Shown here: positions 21,726 through 32,089 of the stretch, one piece after another
Numbering within the stretch: position 1 is the first letter of the stretch
How the letters are laid out: each line of letters begins with the position of its first letter
Origin: Ophiosphaerella korrae
Taxonomy: Eukaryota; Ascomycota; Dothideomycetes; Pleosporales; Phaeosphaeriaceae
Direction of reading: 5' to 3'
DNA: 64,000 nucleotides
Assembly: GCA_028456385.1 (NCBI GenBank)
Contig: JALNQF010000231.1
Location: forward strand, 1 to 64,000
Program-made: the position numbers and the translations under genes
Notes under the pieces: model-generated
Seen by the model: only the letters and a program-made list of their open reading frames with translations
What the model was told of the DNA's origin: nothing
Databases searched by the model: none

Positions 21726-24246
21726 ATGGAGACAAAACTCATTAAGATCAATATGGAGAAGTACAGAGAGCCGAGAAAAGAGGTAGCAAAGAACAGCGCA
21801 GACATACACCATGGAATGAAGAGGAAAATTCAAGAGCTATATAAAAAATACTCCTTTCCAACGCAACAGATCCGTGCATCCTCAGAAACTATGTTTCGTG
21901 CAGTAATCGATTACTGAAGTCAAGACTGGAGTCAAGTACCGCCGAATATCAAGTAAAACGAAGAGCGGAAACTCCTTGAGGGCGGTGCGATCTTCTTGAA
22001 AGATCTAGAGCGTCACAATATCCCTCCTCAAAATGTGGTATCAAAGAGGATGATGGAAATATTCAAAGAAGTCATCTCCAGTTCATCGAAGGAGAATCAG
22101 AGAAAATATCGCACGCTACTCCAAGATTTGAATAAGCCAACACAAATACAAGCGCAAGCGTGGGAGGCTGCTCTACCAGAAATAAGGCAGTAACAGTTTT
22201 CCAAGCGGGAGATATGATGACAGAAACGAATACAGCTAAAGTTGATCAGGCTGTGACACAACTAAAGAACATGAACAAAACCCTAGATAAGTTCAACTCA
22301 GAAGCAGGAATTATCTCAAATACAAATCTGATACCCGTGGATCTGCTCGAAAAATCTAGAAAGCGTAGAAGGCTTCGTCGCACCAGGAAATGTCACAAGG
22401 TCTAATTGAACTTGGTGAAGTTCTTAAGAAGCAGAAACTTGCGGCAAGCCTATTCCCTGAGGGCCTAGAAACAACGTCTACCTCGTACCCAACGAGCAAT
22501 GTAAATGCTGCAGCTGCACAGCGAACAGCAACAGCGAATCCAGCGGCTCCTACACGTCTAGCCTAGAACTAGACTTAACAAACGGATCTTTCTACTCTAC
22601 GTGATGCTATCCTCAACAACAATGAAATCCTTGAGATATTGATTATTCTACTGGAATGACAGAATTCGGACCTATCGTCGGTGTCCGCCCCAGTCCATCC
22701 AATAGTGCAAAGTTTAGTCGATTTTTAATATAGGGACATCTGACTTCCCGCATCATCGAGTTATTAAAGGCAGCGAACTCTGTCCTAGTAGAGCTGAGAC
22801 ACTGCTATACGCTAACAAGGAGACCGTGTTTGACCTTTAGGCAAAAAGGCACGCTATAAAGGAGACGCCTGGATTCATCAAACCTGTAGGCCCTTGTGTT
22901 GCAATGCTATAGGCACCGCCGCGAGTAGGTTCAAAAACACGTCGACTAGACACATATATCCAAGTAACATACAAGATAGGCCACACAGAATAGTTAAGTA
23001 AGACAAAGTATAGCCCAGTTTATTAGGGCAAAGTATTATAAGCAGCAACTTAACCCGCTAACTACAGTATTTAATCGTAGGCCAGCCTATATCCAAGCAA
23101 GCAAGAGCAAAAGTATACATGCTAGAACGCAGCAGCCGCTTTATACCAACAATCAGCGGAGCACTCCATAGTAATTTCCCAACGTAACTCCAGTCGACGA
23201 AAGCGAACTAGAGCAAAGCCAGGAAGCCGATGAGCCTAAACCATCACCAGTGCTCAACGACGCACCTACTAATCCACCTCTTTTCCAGGCTGCAGGGACG
23301 GGTAGATTGTTTGGGTAGGAAACATACTGGGATAACATATAACTTAGCCATATACTTATCTTAGACCATTACGTAGAATGTACAACGGTAAAATAGCGAG
23401 GAAATATGCTAGAGATTTACGAAAAGGGCGCCTTGGGTGACTACGTATGGCAATCACTCTGGTGGGCCCCAGCCTAGGTTTATCCTTGCAGTTAGCCTTG
23501 CCCCAAGTACATTGCGTTGAACTCCTTAGTCTTATAACTGGTCTGATAGAATCCTTGCCTAAAGGGTTGAGAGCGTATCCTTAATGTCTGTCCCTTGTCA
23601 ACGAGAAAACCCCCTCACCGAGATGAAATCACTTGACGGGTCCTGCGAGCCATGTTCGTGAAGAGCTATAAACTTTTCGTAGATGTGTATTATGCTTTCT
23701 ACAGGTCTCTTTTACTATCTAATTTACAGTGCAAATAATACTGCTGTCTTGGTCATACTGTTAATCCGTTCATGCACAGCGTCTAAAACTACTTTCGGCT
23801 TGCACCACCATCATGTGCGCATCTTCCTACTTTGGAGTGCTAGGACGATAGATCTGCTTTGAAAGCACATGGCCTTTGGCTTTGAAGGCGGTAGACCGTG
23901 TGCAATGTGCTCTCCGCGAGTTTCGCCGTGTCGAGAGGATCTGCGGCAAGCGCTGGGCTCTTAGCGTTGGCGTTTGGTACGCTGACACAGCGCTGATTTG
24001 ATACTGCTAAGCTGGAGTAAGTTACACTATACCCGATCAATTGGAGAAGTACTGCACGTCTTGTGCCCCCTGCCTGCTACGTGACGCCTATCTAGGGCAG
24101 TGCGCACATTTGGTTTCGTACTGCTTCCCTGCGGTATGGCACCGCCACAATCGTGTGGCTGACAAGATGCTTAACATAAAAGAAATATCACAAAACCCTA
24201 ATTGTAGTGCAAGGAAGTACAGAAAATGAGAGAGAAAGAAGGTGCA
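21726..24246 (+). other. Decayed sequence of unknown origin, no recognised gene
   Basis: Bases 21,726-22,570 have coding-like stretches on the plus strand (for example KRKIQELYKKYSFPTQQ, then LLQDLNKPTQIQAQAW, then LGEVLKKQKLAASLFPEGL) in shifting frames with stops, so this looks like one broken gene or transposon ORF. I recognise no family. Bases 22,570-24,246 show nothing coding except chance frames. This is the 3' flank of the minus-strand NLR. Confidence 0.4.
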
Positions 24247-27200
24247 TTAAAAAGCAAATGCTAGAAATGACAATCTGCCAGTTCCTTGACCTAACGCAAC
24301 TGTATCTCCATACACAGCAGTAGAGGCTCCCCGATACTCTGCTGGAAGCCAAAGCATTCTCATCCTCTGGTAAGTTATCCACTGATCTTGAACGAAAATC
24401 TCAGGCGTTTTGTTCTGCTGGGGTTGATAAGTAATAGGTGAGGAGTTAGTGCGGATTACTCCATAATCAGTGTATAGGAGCACTCCATCGTCAGAGAATG
24501 AGAGCGTGTAAGTAACGGCATCAACAGAATGAGTCTGCACTACTGTGCCTGTAACTGCGTCCCACAGCTTGACCGTGTTGTTCCATGATGCCGACGCCAG
24601 CACCTTGCCATCGGCCGAGAACGCCACCGCGCTGACTTCGCTTGAATGGCCCTCCAGCGTCTGCATCACCGCGCCCGTACCTGCATCCCACAGCTTGACC
24701 GTGTTGTCCTCTGATGCCGACGCCAGCACCTTGCCGTCGGGTGAGAATGCCACCGCGTTGACTTCTCTTGAATGGCCCTCCAGCGTGTGCATTACTGCGC
24801 CTGTACCTGCATCCCACAGCTTGACCGTGTTGTCCTCTGATGCCGACGCCAGTACCTTGCCGTCGGGTGAGAATGCCACCGCGTTGACCCAGCTTGAATG
24901 GCCCTCCGGCGTGTGCATCACCGCACCCGTACCTGTATCCCACAGCTTGACCGTGTTGTCCCATGATGCCGACGCCAGCACCTTGCCGTCGGCCGAGAAC
25001 GCCACCGCGCTGACTTCTCTTGAATGGCCCTCCAGCGTCTGCATCACCGCGCCCGTACCTGCATCCCACAGCTTGACCGTGTTGTCCCCTGATGCCGACG
25101 CCAGCACCTTGCCGTCAGGCGAGAACGCCATCGCGCTGACCCAGTCTGAATGGCCCTCCAACGTCTGCAGCACCGCGCCCGTGCCTGCATCCCACAGCTT
25201 GACCGTGTTGTCCTCTGATGCCGACGCCAGCACCTTGCCGTCAGCCGAGAACGCCACCGCGCTGACCCAGTCTGAATGGCCCTCCAGCGTGTGCATTACC
25301 GCGCTTGTACCTGCATCCCACAGCTTAACCGTGTTGTCCGCTGATGCCGACGCCAGCACCTTGCCGTCGGCCGAGAACGCCACCGCGTTGACTCCTGTTG
25401 AATGGCCCTCCAGCGTGTGCATCATCACGCCTGTACCTGCATCCCACAGCTTGACCGTGTTGTCCCCTGATGCCGACGCCAGCACCTTGCCGTCGGCCGA
25501 GAACGCCACCGCGCTGACTTTTCTTGAATGGCCCTCCAGCGTGTGCATCATCGCGCCCGTACCTGCATCCCACAGCTTGACCGTGTTGTCCTCTGATGCC
25601 GACGCCAGCACCTTGCCATCGGCCGAGAACGCCACCGCGCTGACTTCGCTTGAATGGCCCTCCAGCGTCTGCATCACCGCGCCCGTACCTGCATCCCACA
25701 GCTTGACCGTGTTGTCCTCTGATGCCGACGCCAGCACCTTGCCGTCGGCCGAGAACGCCACCGCGCTGACTTTTCTTGAATGGCCCTCCAGTGTGTGCAT
25801 TACCGCACCTGTACCTGCATCCCACAGCTTGACCGTGTTGTCCCCTGATGCCGACGCTAGCACCTTGCCGTCGGCCGAGAACGCCACCGCGTTGACTTCT
25901 CCTGAATGGCCCTCCAGCGTCTGCACCACCGCGCCCCAGTTGCTGTCCACCCGAGGTAGCATCTTCATCCACTGCGGCATCCAGCCTACAAACTGCTTCT
26001 TAACTATGCTCTCAACAGGTGCAAACACAAGCCCACTGCAGTACACTTGCACTGGAGCCTGCTCTATCGCCTGCCGGTTGTACAGCGCGAACCGCTTCAG
26101 GTCGTGCACAAATGCGTATAGGCTGCGACACTCGCTTGTCTGTGTAGCTGTCAGTAATAGCTTTACCACGTTGCCGACGCGGCTTACTACAGTAATCGAC
26201 TCGAGAGCGCTGATTGCGTGGATGCCTTCAGACACCTTGCCCATCCACCCCAGCGCCTCCAGCCAGTGCAGGCAGTGCTCTTTGAGGAAGTCGTGCACTT
26301 GATGGTCGTCGCGAAGCTGGGCACCACTCTTTGCAAGATGCTGGATCCAGTAGAGGCATGCATACTGCAGCTCAGCGCTGAGACACTGCTCTACTCGCGT
26401 GCTCTCTACCTCAGCTGCCAGCGCACCGGGAGCACGTAATCCACAGATATCCTGCTTGAGAGACCTCGGCATAAGTCGTATACACTTGTCTGCCAAGGCT
26501 GCGTGCGCCTGCTTCTCGTCTACCCAGAAGGCATCGCCGCATCGGCCTTGGTCAAGCAGGAAGTCGCGAAACGACGGATGGTGTAGGCGGAGCGAGCGGC
26601 TCGGATCCTCTGGGACGTCGAGAATGGAGTGCAGCTCATATAGTGTTCGATGAATGCTCTCTGCAGGCACGTGAAGTAGCCCAGCCAACGATGATGCAGA
26701 AAGCGGCGAGAACAGAAGTACAACTGCCCCGAGAGTCTTCCTGATTAGCTTGTACCACTTCTTCTTTTCCTGCTTCCCATATTTCTCAACAGGGCTCTGG
26801 AGGACTGTAAGATAGATACTGTTCAATCGCCTTTCAGGTAGAATTGCAGGCGGGTCGTCTGCATAGGAATCCTCGGAAGAGGACCCATCCGTGGATGAGT
26901 TATCTGCAGAGCAGCCGTCCTTGAGGATAGCCTGTAGTCGATCAGCAACAAACTGTCCGCCTTCTTGGATGAATCGACAGGCTGTTGCGGCCCAGATAAA
27001 GAGACCGCTAGCGCTCTGAGATAGTCGCCTAACGGCCTCCTTGCCCGGCCAGTCTGCAGTCTGGCAGCATTCTTGCGCAATAAGACGGAGATTATACTCT
27101 AGGAAGATGGATATGTCATGGTCGACAATCGACGGCGATATGTTGTGCAGCACAAAGTCTTGGTGCTCTGCCTCGGCAAGCTGGCAGAACCCATGGCGGA

Positions 27201-27924
27201 CCGGCACTTCAGGCCTGCTTGTCAGGAACACCCGCAGCTGGGCCTTGTCGAGTGTTCGAACCTCGGCCAGCAGCTGCACGATGATGCGGATATGGTTGTC
27301 GCTGTCGCACTCGTCGAGCGCATCGACCACCAAAGCAATCGAGGCGGGGCAGCCGTTGTCGCCTAGCCTGGACAGCGGGCCGAGGACGAGGTGGTGCCAC
27401 TGGTCGCGCAGGGACTGGCTAGCAATGTCGCTGCGCTCTGTGATGGCGTCGCAGATGTGCTGCCGGCACGCTGGCACATTGTGGGCAAGCTGCACCGCGA
27501 TGCTGGCGACGAATCTGCCGGCGTGGCTGACGTCGCCGCCACCGCGCGAGAAGAAGAAACTGGCGGCAAGACGGTGCTGGTCGTAGTAGCTGCGGGCCAC
27601 TGTCCGCGCGATGGTCGACTTGCCCGTTCCGGCCAGGCCGCTCAGCCAGAAGATGCGCCGTTCATCCTGCCCGTCTGCCCAGCTGTGGATCAGGTGGAGG
27701 AGGTCGACGCGTGTGTCGGGGAGGCAGGTGAGCTCGTGCTGCTTCGCGAACGCATTGAAGGGCGCATCTTCAGCGTGCGGCAGTCGACTGAGCGGGTTCT
27801 CGAGCCCTAGATGTCTGCTTAGCGTCCCGTGCCCACTGAAAACCTGAGGGCCTGAGAACCCGGGCCGGTCCGCAACGCACCATGCTGGAGATGGAACTCG
27901 GCGTGGACGGAGCCGTGGATGGTG
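24247..27924 (-). CDS. NACHT-WD40 NLR, open core of a PNP-NACHT-WD40 gene
   Basis: One frame stays open for 1225 codons from 27,924 to the stop at 24,247. It has no usable ATG near its beginning, so it must be joined to an upstream exon or is a 5'-broken gene. The NACHT domain begins with PFNAFAKQHE, P-loop GLAGTGKST near 27,620 and Walker B IALVVDALDECDSD near 27,320, followed by LTSRPEVPVRHGF. A helical linker (LNSIYLTVLQSP, LHHPSFRDFLLD, ELQYACLYWIQHL) leads to 11 WD40 repeats, a degenerate twelfth and a conserved tail (DQWITYQRMRMLWLPAEYR). The family senses ligands through WD40 and oligomerises through NACHT. The upstream effector region (27,925-28,985) is mutated. Confidence 0.85.
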   Translation of the reverse strand, partial: HHPRLRPRRVPSPAWCVADRPGFSGPQVFSGHGTLSRHLGLENPLSRLPHAEDAPFNAFAKQHELTCLPDTRVDLLHLIHSWADGQDERRIFWLSGLAGTGKSTIARTVARSYYDQHRLAASFFFSRGGGDVSHAGRFVASIAVQLAHNVPACRQHICDAITERSDIASQSLRDQWHHLVLGPLSRLGDNGCPASIALVVDALDECDSDNHIRIIVQLLAEVRTLDKAQLRVFLTSRPEVPVRHGFCQLAEAEHQDFVLHNISPSIVDHDISIFLEYNLRLIAQECCQTADWPGKEAVRRLSQSASGLFIWAATACRFIQEGGQFVADRLQAILKDGCSADNSSTDGSSSEDSYADDPPAILPERRLNSIYLTVLQSPVEKYGKQEKKKWYKLIRKTLGAVVLLFSPLSASSLAGLLHVPAESIHRTLYELHSILDVPEDPSRSLRLHHPSFRDFLLDQGRCGDAFWVDEKQAHAALADKCIRLMPRSLKQDICGLRAPGALAAEVESTRVEQCLSAELQYACLYWIQHLAKSGAQLRDDHQVHDFLKEHCLHWLEALGWMGKVSEGIHAISALESITVVSRVGNVVKLLLTATQTSECRSLYAFVHDLKRFALYNRQAIEQAPVQVYCSGLVFAPVESIVKKQFVGWMPQWMKMLPRVDSNWGAVVQTLEGHSGEVNAVAFSADGKVLASASGDNTVKLWDAGTGAVMHTLEGHSRKVSAVAFSADGKVLASASEDNTVKLWDAGTGAVMQTLEGHSSEVSAVAFSADGKVLASASEDNTVKLWDAGTGAMMHTLEGHSRKVSAVAFSADGKVLASASGDNTVKLWDAGTGVMMHTLEGHSTGVNAVAFSADGKVLASASADNTVKLWDAGTSAVMHTLEGHSDWVSAVAFSADGKVLASASEDNTVKLWDAGTGAVLQTLEGHSDWVSAMAFSPDGKVLASASGDNTVKLWDAGTGAVMQTLEGHSREVSAVAFSADGKVLASASWDNTVKLWDTGTGAVMHTPEGHSSWVNAVAFSPDGKVLASASEDNTVKLWDAGTGAVMHTLEGHSREVNAVAFSPDGKVLASASEDNTVKLWDAGTGAVMQTLEGHSSEVSAVAFSADGKVLASASWNNTVKLWDAVTGTVVQTHSVDAVTYTLSFSDDGVLLYTDYGVIRTNSSPITYQPQQNKTPEIFVQDQWITYQRMRMLWLPAEYRGASTAVYGDTVALGQGTGRLSFLAFAF
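24546..25935 (-). repeat. Eleven near-identical WD40-coding repeats, 126-nt unit
   Basis: Each 42-residue unit reads TLEGHS.xVxAVAFSADGK then VLASAS.DNTVKLWDAGTGA. Variation is confined to a few positions: the two residues after GHS (GE, RK, SE, TG, DW, RE, SW), the S/N after V, the residue after SAS (G, E, A, W) and the VMH/VMQ/MMH/VLQ start. This is the pattern of the hypervariable WD40 repeats of HNWD-type incompatibility genes, where the same few surface positions vary. An antisense open frame of 585 codons across the array is a by-product of the repeat. Confidence 0.9.
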
Positions 27925-28985
27925 TTAGCTTGGAGGCTGGAGTGCGCATTGCCGAAGCATGTGGTGGAGGCCATGGCATCGATGCAGTAATGCACACATC
28001 GACCGTGGTGACTGCGGCGATGGCGTCTGCGGCGAAGCGCCTCCTGGGCCTCAGCCTGGCGACCTTGAGCAGAACGACGTGAGGCCCACGGCTGAAGCCA
28101 AGCACGTCAGCCCCGTCAGCCCCGTCAGCCTCGTCGTGTCTGTATGTGGCTTGGTTGCCAAACGTACTGTCCGATGCATTCATGGTATGCTGAGATGAAG
28201 ACGATCCTGCCGACGATGCACCACTTTTAGCGTCTACCGCGGGCGCCATAGATAACAGCCCTTTGGCCTATGCTGCCGCCGTAGCTGCTGCGTAATTCTG
28301 CCAGCCCTGCATAGTCACAGATGCCCCGAACGACTACACACGGACACTCTTCCATCACGCCTGCCGCCTCCATCTCAAAGCAGATGGCTTCGTGCTCTTG
28401 TTGAACTCTGTTTCGTTCGATGGCGGATATCTGCAGCTGATTGCTTAATGTAATATTACTGAAATGGATGGACGGCTCGTTAAGTAGGTGGGTAGCTCTA
28501 TCTCCTCGATCAGAACGCGAAACCGTGTAGTCCGCGTCACAGCATACTCTGCAGTCGTCAAGTTCCGTGCCTCGATGCTCATAAGTGTCTTTAAAGAGCC
28601 TGTTACGATTGGGGCCTGGGTTGTTGTATTGGTGCTGTCGCGTCTCGTCAAGCTTGAGACGCATCTGCTTCAAGACTTTGGCAACGTTTGTCTTGGCTGA
28701 GCTCTCTGCACGGAAGTTATTGACAGCGGCCATCAGATCATCAGGAACACTGTTTGTGTCCGCGAAAGTTCAATCACCTTTGACCCTTCCATGCACCCTT
28801 GTCGTACTGCAACACCCCGCCATGGTTGCCTCGTGGAGAGCTGACAACTACGTCTCCAAGCACCATCTCGGAAGCCGCACCAGCTGGTCCGTAGCGAGGC
28901 ACGCCGCCGGCGATACTAGTAAGGAGAAAGTATCTAATGTTAGGAAATCTAGCGCGCATCTTCTTAGTAAAGATTGTAGCTTAAC
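27925..28985 (-). pseudogene. N-terminal nucleoside-phosphorylase-like (PNP_UDP_1) effector part, broken
   Basis: On the minus strand the segment reads PNIRYFLLTSIAGGVPRYG and LGDVVVSSPRGNHGG (28,774-28,985). After a TGA at 28,774-28,776 and a two-base shift come AVNNFRAESS and the hallmark CFEMEAAGVMEECPCVVV with RGICDYA (28,300-28,390). After RGICDYA the frame shifts by a deletion, continues as WQNYAAATAAA and hits a TAG at 28,268-28,270. These are the middle and end of the PNP_UDP_1 domain that commonly precedes NACHT or NB-ARC in fungal NLRs. The linker at 27,886-27,972 holds FGNAHSSLQANTIHGSV in a frame different from both neighbours, so more indels or an intron lie there. The effector part looks dead. 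Confidence 0.8.
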
Positions 28986-29640
28986 TTAGTCCTATTCTCT
29001 ACTATCCCCTAATAACAACATTATGTTTTCTAATTTAGCTACCTAAGTAGTATACGTTCTAGTATTAAACCTCGTGCTGCGGGTATTCTTCAAGGTTACT
29101 AAGCTAAAGAAGTATATTAGATAAGGTGCGTGCGCTAGCACAACAATCACGAGCTACTACTAGAGCTCTAGCGCAACAATTACTTGCGCTCAACACTGCG
29201 CCAAGCTGAAATCGCAATCCCAACTTAGCTCAGGGATAGAGATTGCGAGTTAGCTTACTCGGCTAGCTCGTAAGCTTTAGGTGATGATAGAGATCAGCGA
29301 TAGCGATCGATCTGCAATGCTTGTGCGCGATACTAGCTCGCCTCTAACTCAACCACAGAGCACCGGCTCCGATATTGCCAGCCAAGACGCAGTAAGCCGC
29401 GCCAGCTGCGACGTCGCTAGAACTAACGTTGGGCACCCAAGCTAGCATGTGAGATTCAGATGAGAATCGAGACTGCGCATCTCCGCACCAGAGCCAGCTG
29501 AAGAATCAAGGTCTGGCCCAGTCCAGATATCATCGGCACGATAGCTCATCACATCATGAACTGACCGCGTAGAGCTGATACACTAGTCAACCACGAAACT
29601 CGAGATAACAGCTCTCCACCACCGAGTTGGAACTGCGGAG
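28986..29640. promoter_or_regulatory. Upstream region of the PNP-NACHT-WD40 gene, partly RIP-like
   Basis: The true N-terminus of the PNP domain would lie about 28,960-29,100 but is AT-rich and unreadable. Bases 29,110-29,369 are the inverted partner of the sequence upstream of the DUF7580 pseudogene. No other coding signal was seen. Confidence 0.45.
29110..29369 (-). repeat. Shared upstream repeat, copy 2 (partner at 16,625-16,880)
   Basis: Reverse complement of 16,625-16,880 with an insertion around 29,135-29,170. It has more A/T at the differing sites, so this copy is the more mutated one. Confidence 0.75.
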
Positions 29641-29759
29641 GAAGGATATATAGACTAGCAGAAAGGGCCGAGAAGGAGAGATCAGAGATTCCAATCAGTT
29701 ACTCCAGTTACTCATATCAATCAAATCCATCACTTTATCCCATCAATCTTCACCCGTCC

Positions 29760-30134
29760 CCAATCAAGTTCAACGCGCTCTGAAAACGGACAAAAGCGAG
29801 ACACAGGAAGGCGAAGCCAGTCCCCCGAAGCCAAAGGTTGTGCGGAATAAAGCACAGGTCGCGGAAGGCGAAGTTGGCCCTCTGAAGCTAAAGCCGAAGC
29901 CGGGAAATTGTGCAGCGTGAAGCGCAGATTGCAGCAGGCGAGGCTGGGCCCTCAAGGCTAAGGCTAAATGTTGGTGCAGAAGGCGATGCTCGTTCTTTGA
30001 AGCTAAAAGCTAAGGTTACGCGGACAATTCCACAGGTCAAGAAGATAAAGGAGGTTAAGATTGTGCCCGAGCTATGGAGAGCCCCTGAGGCGCGGATGCT
30101 TTATTCAGGCGGTTGTATCGTGTTTCCAGCGTAA
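29760..30134 (+). pseudogene. Hypothetical protein with imperfect internal repeats, one frameshift
   Basis: The plus-strand frame reads TDKSETQEGEASPPKPK, then NKAQVAEGEVGPLKLKPK, then after a one-base shift REAQIAAGEAGPSRLRL, and ends KEVKIVPELWRAPEAR to the TAA at 30,132-30,134. The motif (K/R).AQ.A.GE.GP.(K/R)L is repeated about three times. Upstream is a TATA-like GGATATATA at 29,643 and a CT-rich leader, but no ATG precedes the repeats, so the start is lost or in an unseen exon. The family is not recognised. Confidence 0.35.
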
Positions 30135-31053
30135 TGGATATATATTGCCTGCTCTGCTGTACTCTTGATGGTGTCCTTGCTGCTGCTACCCGCGTGTGGG
30201 CAAGAGCTTCAGCGTTGTAAACATGCTTAAGACCCTCAAGCTTGTCGTACAGTGTGCACTGTTTATTATGTCATATTATGCCTCGCAGTTGGTGTGCCTA
30301 CTGTATTCATGCGTCGTCGTCGCGCCCGTTGTCATTCTGCCCATTCTTGTTGTACGCATTCCTGCTATGCCTCAGCAGACGCCATGGTCAAACGTTAATC
30401 GTATTGCGGTATCTTGCCAAGTTTGGATTCGAGCGATATAGCTAGAATTATTAGCTAACTTGCTGTTAGTACAGACTTCACACATGCTCACGTTAAATTT
30501 GACTCCAGCATTCTATGTTATAAGGAACCAAGTTACTCTTGTCAGGTCGCTTATCAGCAGCTGCTGTCATTGTGGTGGGATCTCGGGAACTGCACTCTAG
30601 AAAGATTACGCTTGGCACTATGGATGGACCTGCCTCGGAGCAGTCGCTCCGCGCTCTCGCGAGGCTGCCTTCGCTTCTTGCCCCGTTATGCAAGGTCATT
30701 ACATCCTCAGCGAGGATCATCCGACTACTAATTTACTTATCATACTCCTTTAAGATGTAAGATGATTAGCTATATTAACATTACATTTGAAAGTCTGACA
30801 ATGTCAGGTGCGAGTTTCACACGACGATCAAAGTCACAGTCGACGCTCAGGGGCGCCGTCAGTCAGAGATAGTGAGAGTACAGAGAGACTGTGAACGCAC
30901 GACGTGTCGTAATTCCTCCCGATACGTCCCACCACCACCAACGACAAGTTCAGGCTAGGTACGAGCACATGAGCGGATTGTAGCGAGCCGGTATACGTCA
31001 GATGTACTAGAAGGCCTATAAGCAGATGCATTGAAATGGACTGGATACAGCCT
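30135..31053. other. Intergenic, nothing firm
   Basis: Open frames at 30,196-30,445 and 30,493-30,760 overlap on both strands and show no known motif. No repeat was recognised. Confidence 0.4.
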
Positions 31054-31908
31054 TCACCTCTCTGTCAAACGTGCACTGTCTTGTTCCCAGGCTTTGAGCC
31101 ATGCTCGGAGTTTGCCTATAGCGTAATCATCGTGGTCCTGCCTTGAATCGGCAAAGTCTTTTTCAATCCATCCTGGTGTACCAGCAGTAATGAGCTTACA
31201 GCCAAACGGCTGACAGGAACCGAAATCGATGAGGATAGGTGTATCATACTCATCAATCATAATATTTGAAGGTGTAAGGTCGTTATGGGCTAAGCCGAGC
31301 ATGTGCAGATGGCTGACTGCTGAAGCGACCTGACTCATGCATTTCGCAACGTCGAAGTCTTGCACACCCACACCATTCTCAAGCCGCTCCTTCAACGTTA
31401 TAGGATATCGTTCCAGAGCAATGCCGACAATACGACCACGTTTAATTAGGCAACCGTGATATCGAACAATGTTTGGATGTGGGCTATGCAGCAGGAGCTC
31501 GAGTATCTCAGCTTCTTGCAAAATGAGCTTCGGTAAAAGTCCTGTACCAATGAAATCTTTGTGTAGCTTTGGACCTTTTACAAAGATGTTGGTGTTTATC
31601 GGTGATGTAAACTTTGTGATGCTCCAGGGTGCCTTTGGGTATACATCATCGTCTGGGAGACGCTGTAGGCTTTCCCTAATGTCCTTGGAGGTCAGATTGT
31701 ACTTCCTATGACTAGACTCGCCGAAATAGGCTATGTACTGATCGGTTATAAATCCGAATGACGAGTATAGGAATATTGGATTGCCGTCTTTGTCGTCTTC
31801 GGCGGAGAAGGCTTCGTAAAGAGGAGATAGATCTCGCGCAGACTCTATCTGTAGCACATCGCCGGCTTTATTTTGAGGTAGTATGCATCTGCGGAGGTTT
31901 GGAAGCAT
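31054..31908 (-). CDS. Fungal protein kinase-like protein (HND-type catalytic loop)
   Basis: 284 residues from the ATG at 31908 (MLPNLRRCILPQ). An upstream in-frame ATG at 32163 lies within a dispersed repeat, so the shorter start is preferred. A degenerate N-lobe contains VKGPKL (candidate ATP lysine), QEAEILELLL (alpha-C glutamate) and HPNIVRYHGC. The catalytic loop reads GLAHNDLTPSNIM (HND in place of HRD), then LIDFGSCQPFG (DFG) and AGTPGW (activation segment). The protein stops soon after, so the C-lobe is short. Lineage-expanded fungal kinases of this type are common; substrate unknown. A decayed paralogue lies upstream at 32.7-33.5 kb. Confidence 0.75.
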   Translation of the reverse strand: MLPNLRRCILPQNKAGDVLQIESARDLSPLYEAFSAEDDKDGNPIFLYSSFGFITDQYIAYFGESSHRKYNLTSKDIRESLQRLPDDDVYPKAPWSITKFTSPINTNIFVKGPKLHKDFIGTGLLPKLILQEAEILELLLHSPHPNIVRYHGCLIKRGRIVGIALERYPITLKERLENGVGVQDFDVAKCMSQVASAVSHLHMLGLAHNDLTPSNIMIDEYDTPILIDFGSCQPFGCKLITAGTPGWIEKDFADSRQDHDDYAIGKLRAWLKAWEQDSARLTER

Positions 31909-32089
31909 GTATACTAGGCTCGGTGTGGTACTGCTCAAAGCTTGTGACAATCTTGTAAGCTGGCGAAGTCGTAGGAATGGCCTTGACCGATGCGAATCTG
32001 GTTGCGTTTGATCGGCGCAGCAGCCGTGCGCTGTCTCGAGCCACACTCGACGCCACAGACTTGGCTTTACTCGCCGCTGTAGCACATAG

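Noticed and set aside
24545..26302. A 585-codon open frame on the plus strand across the WD40 array
   Set aside because: It is antisense to the real repeat and consists of the same 42-residue unit read backwards; open only because the repeated unit lacks stops in that frame.
27882..28198. Plus-strand frames near 28 kb
   Set aside because: They are antisense to the PNP linker and have no known domain.
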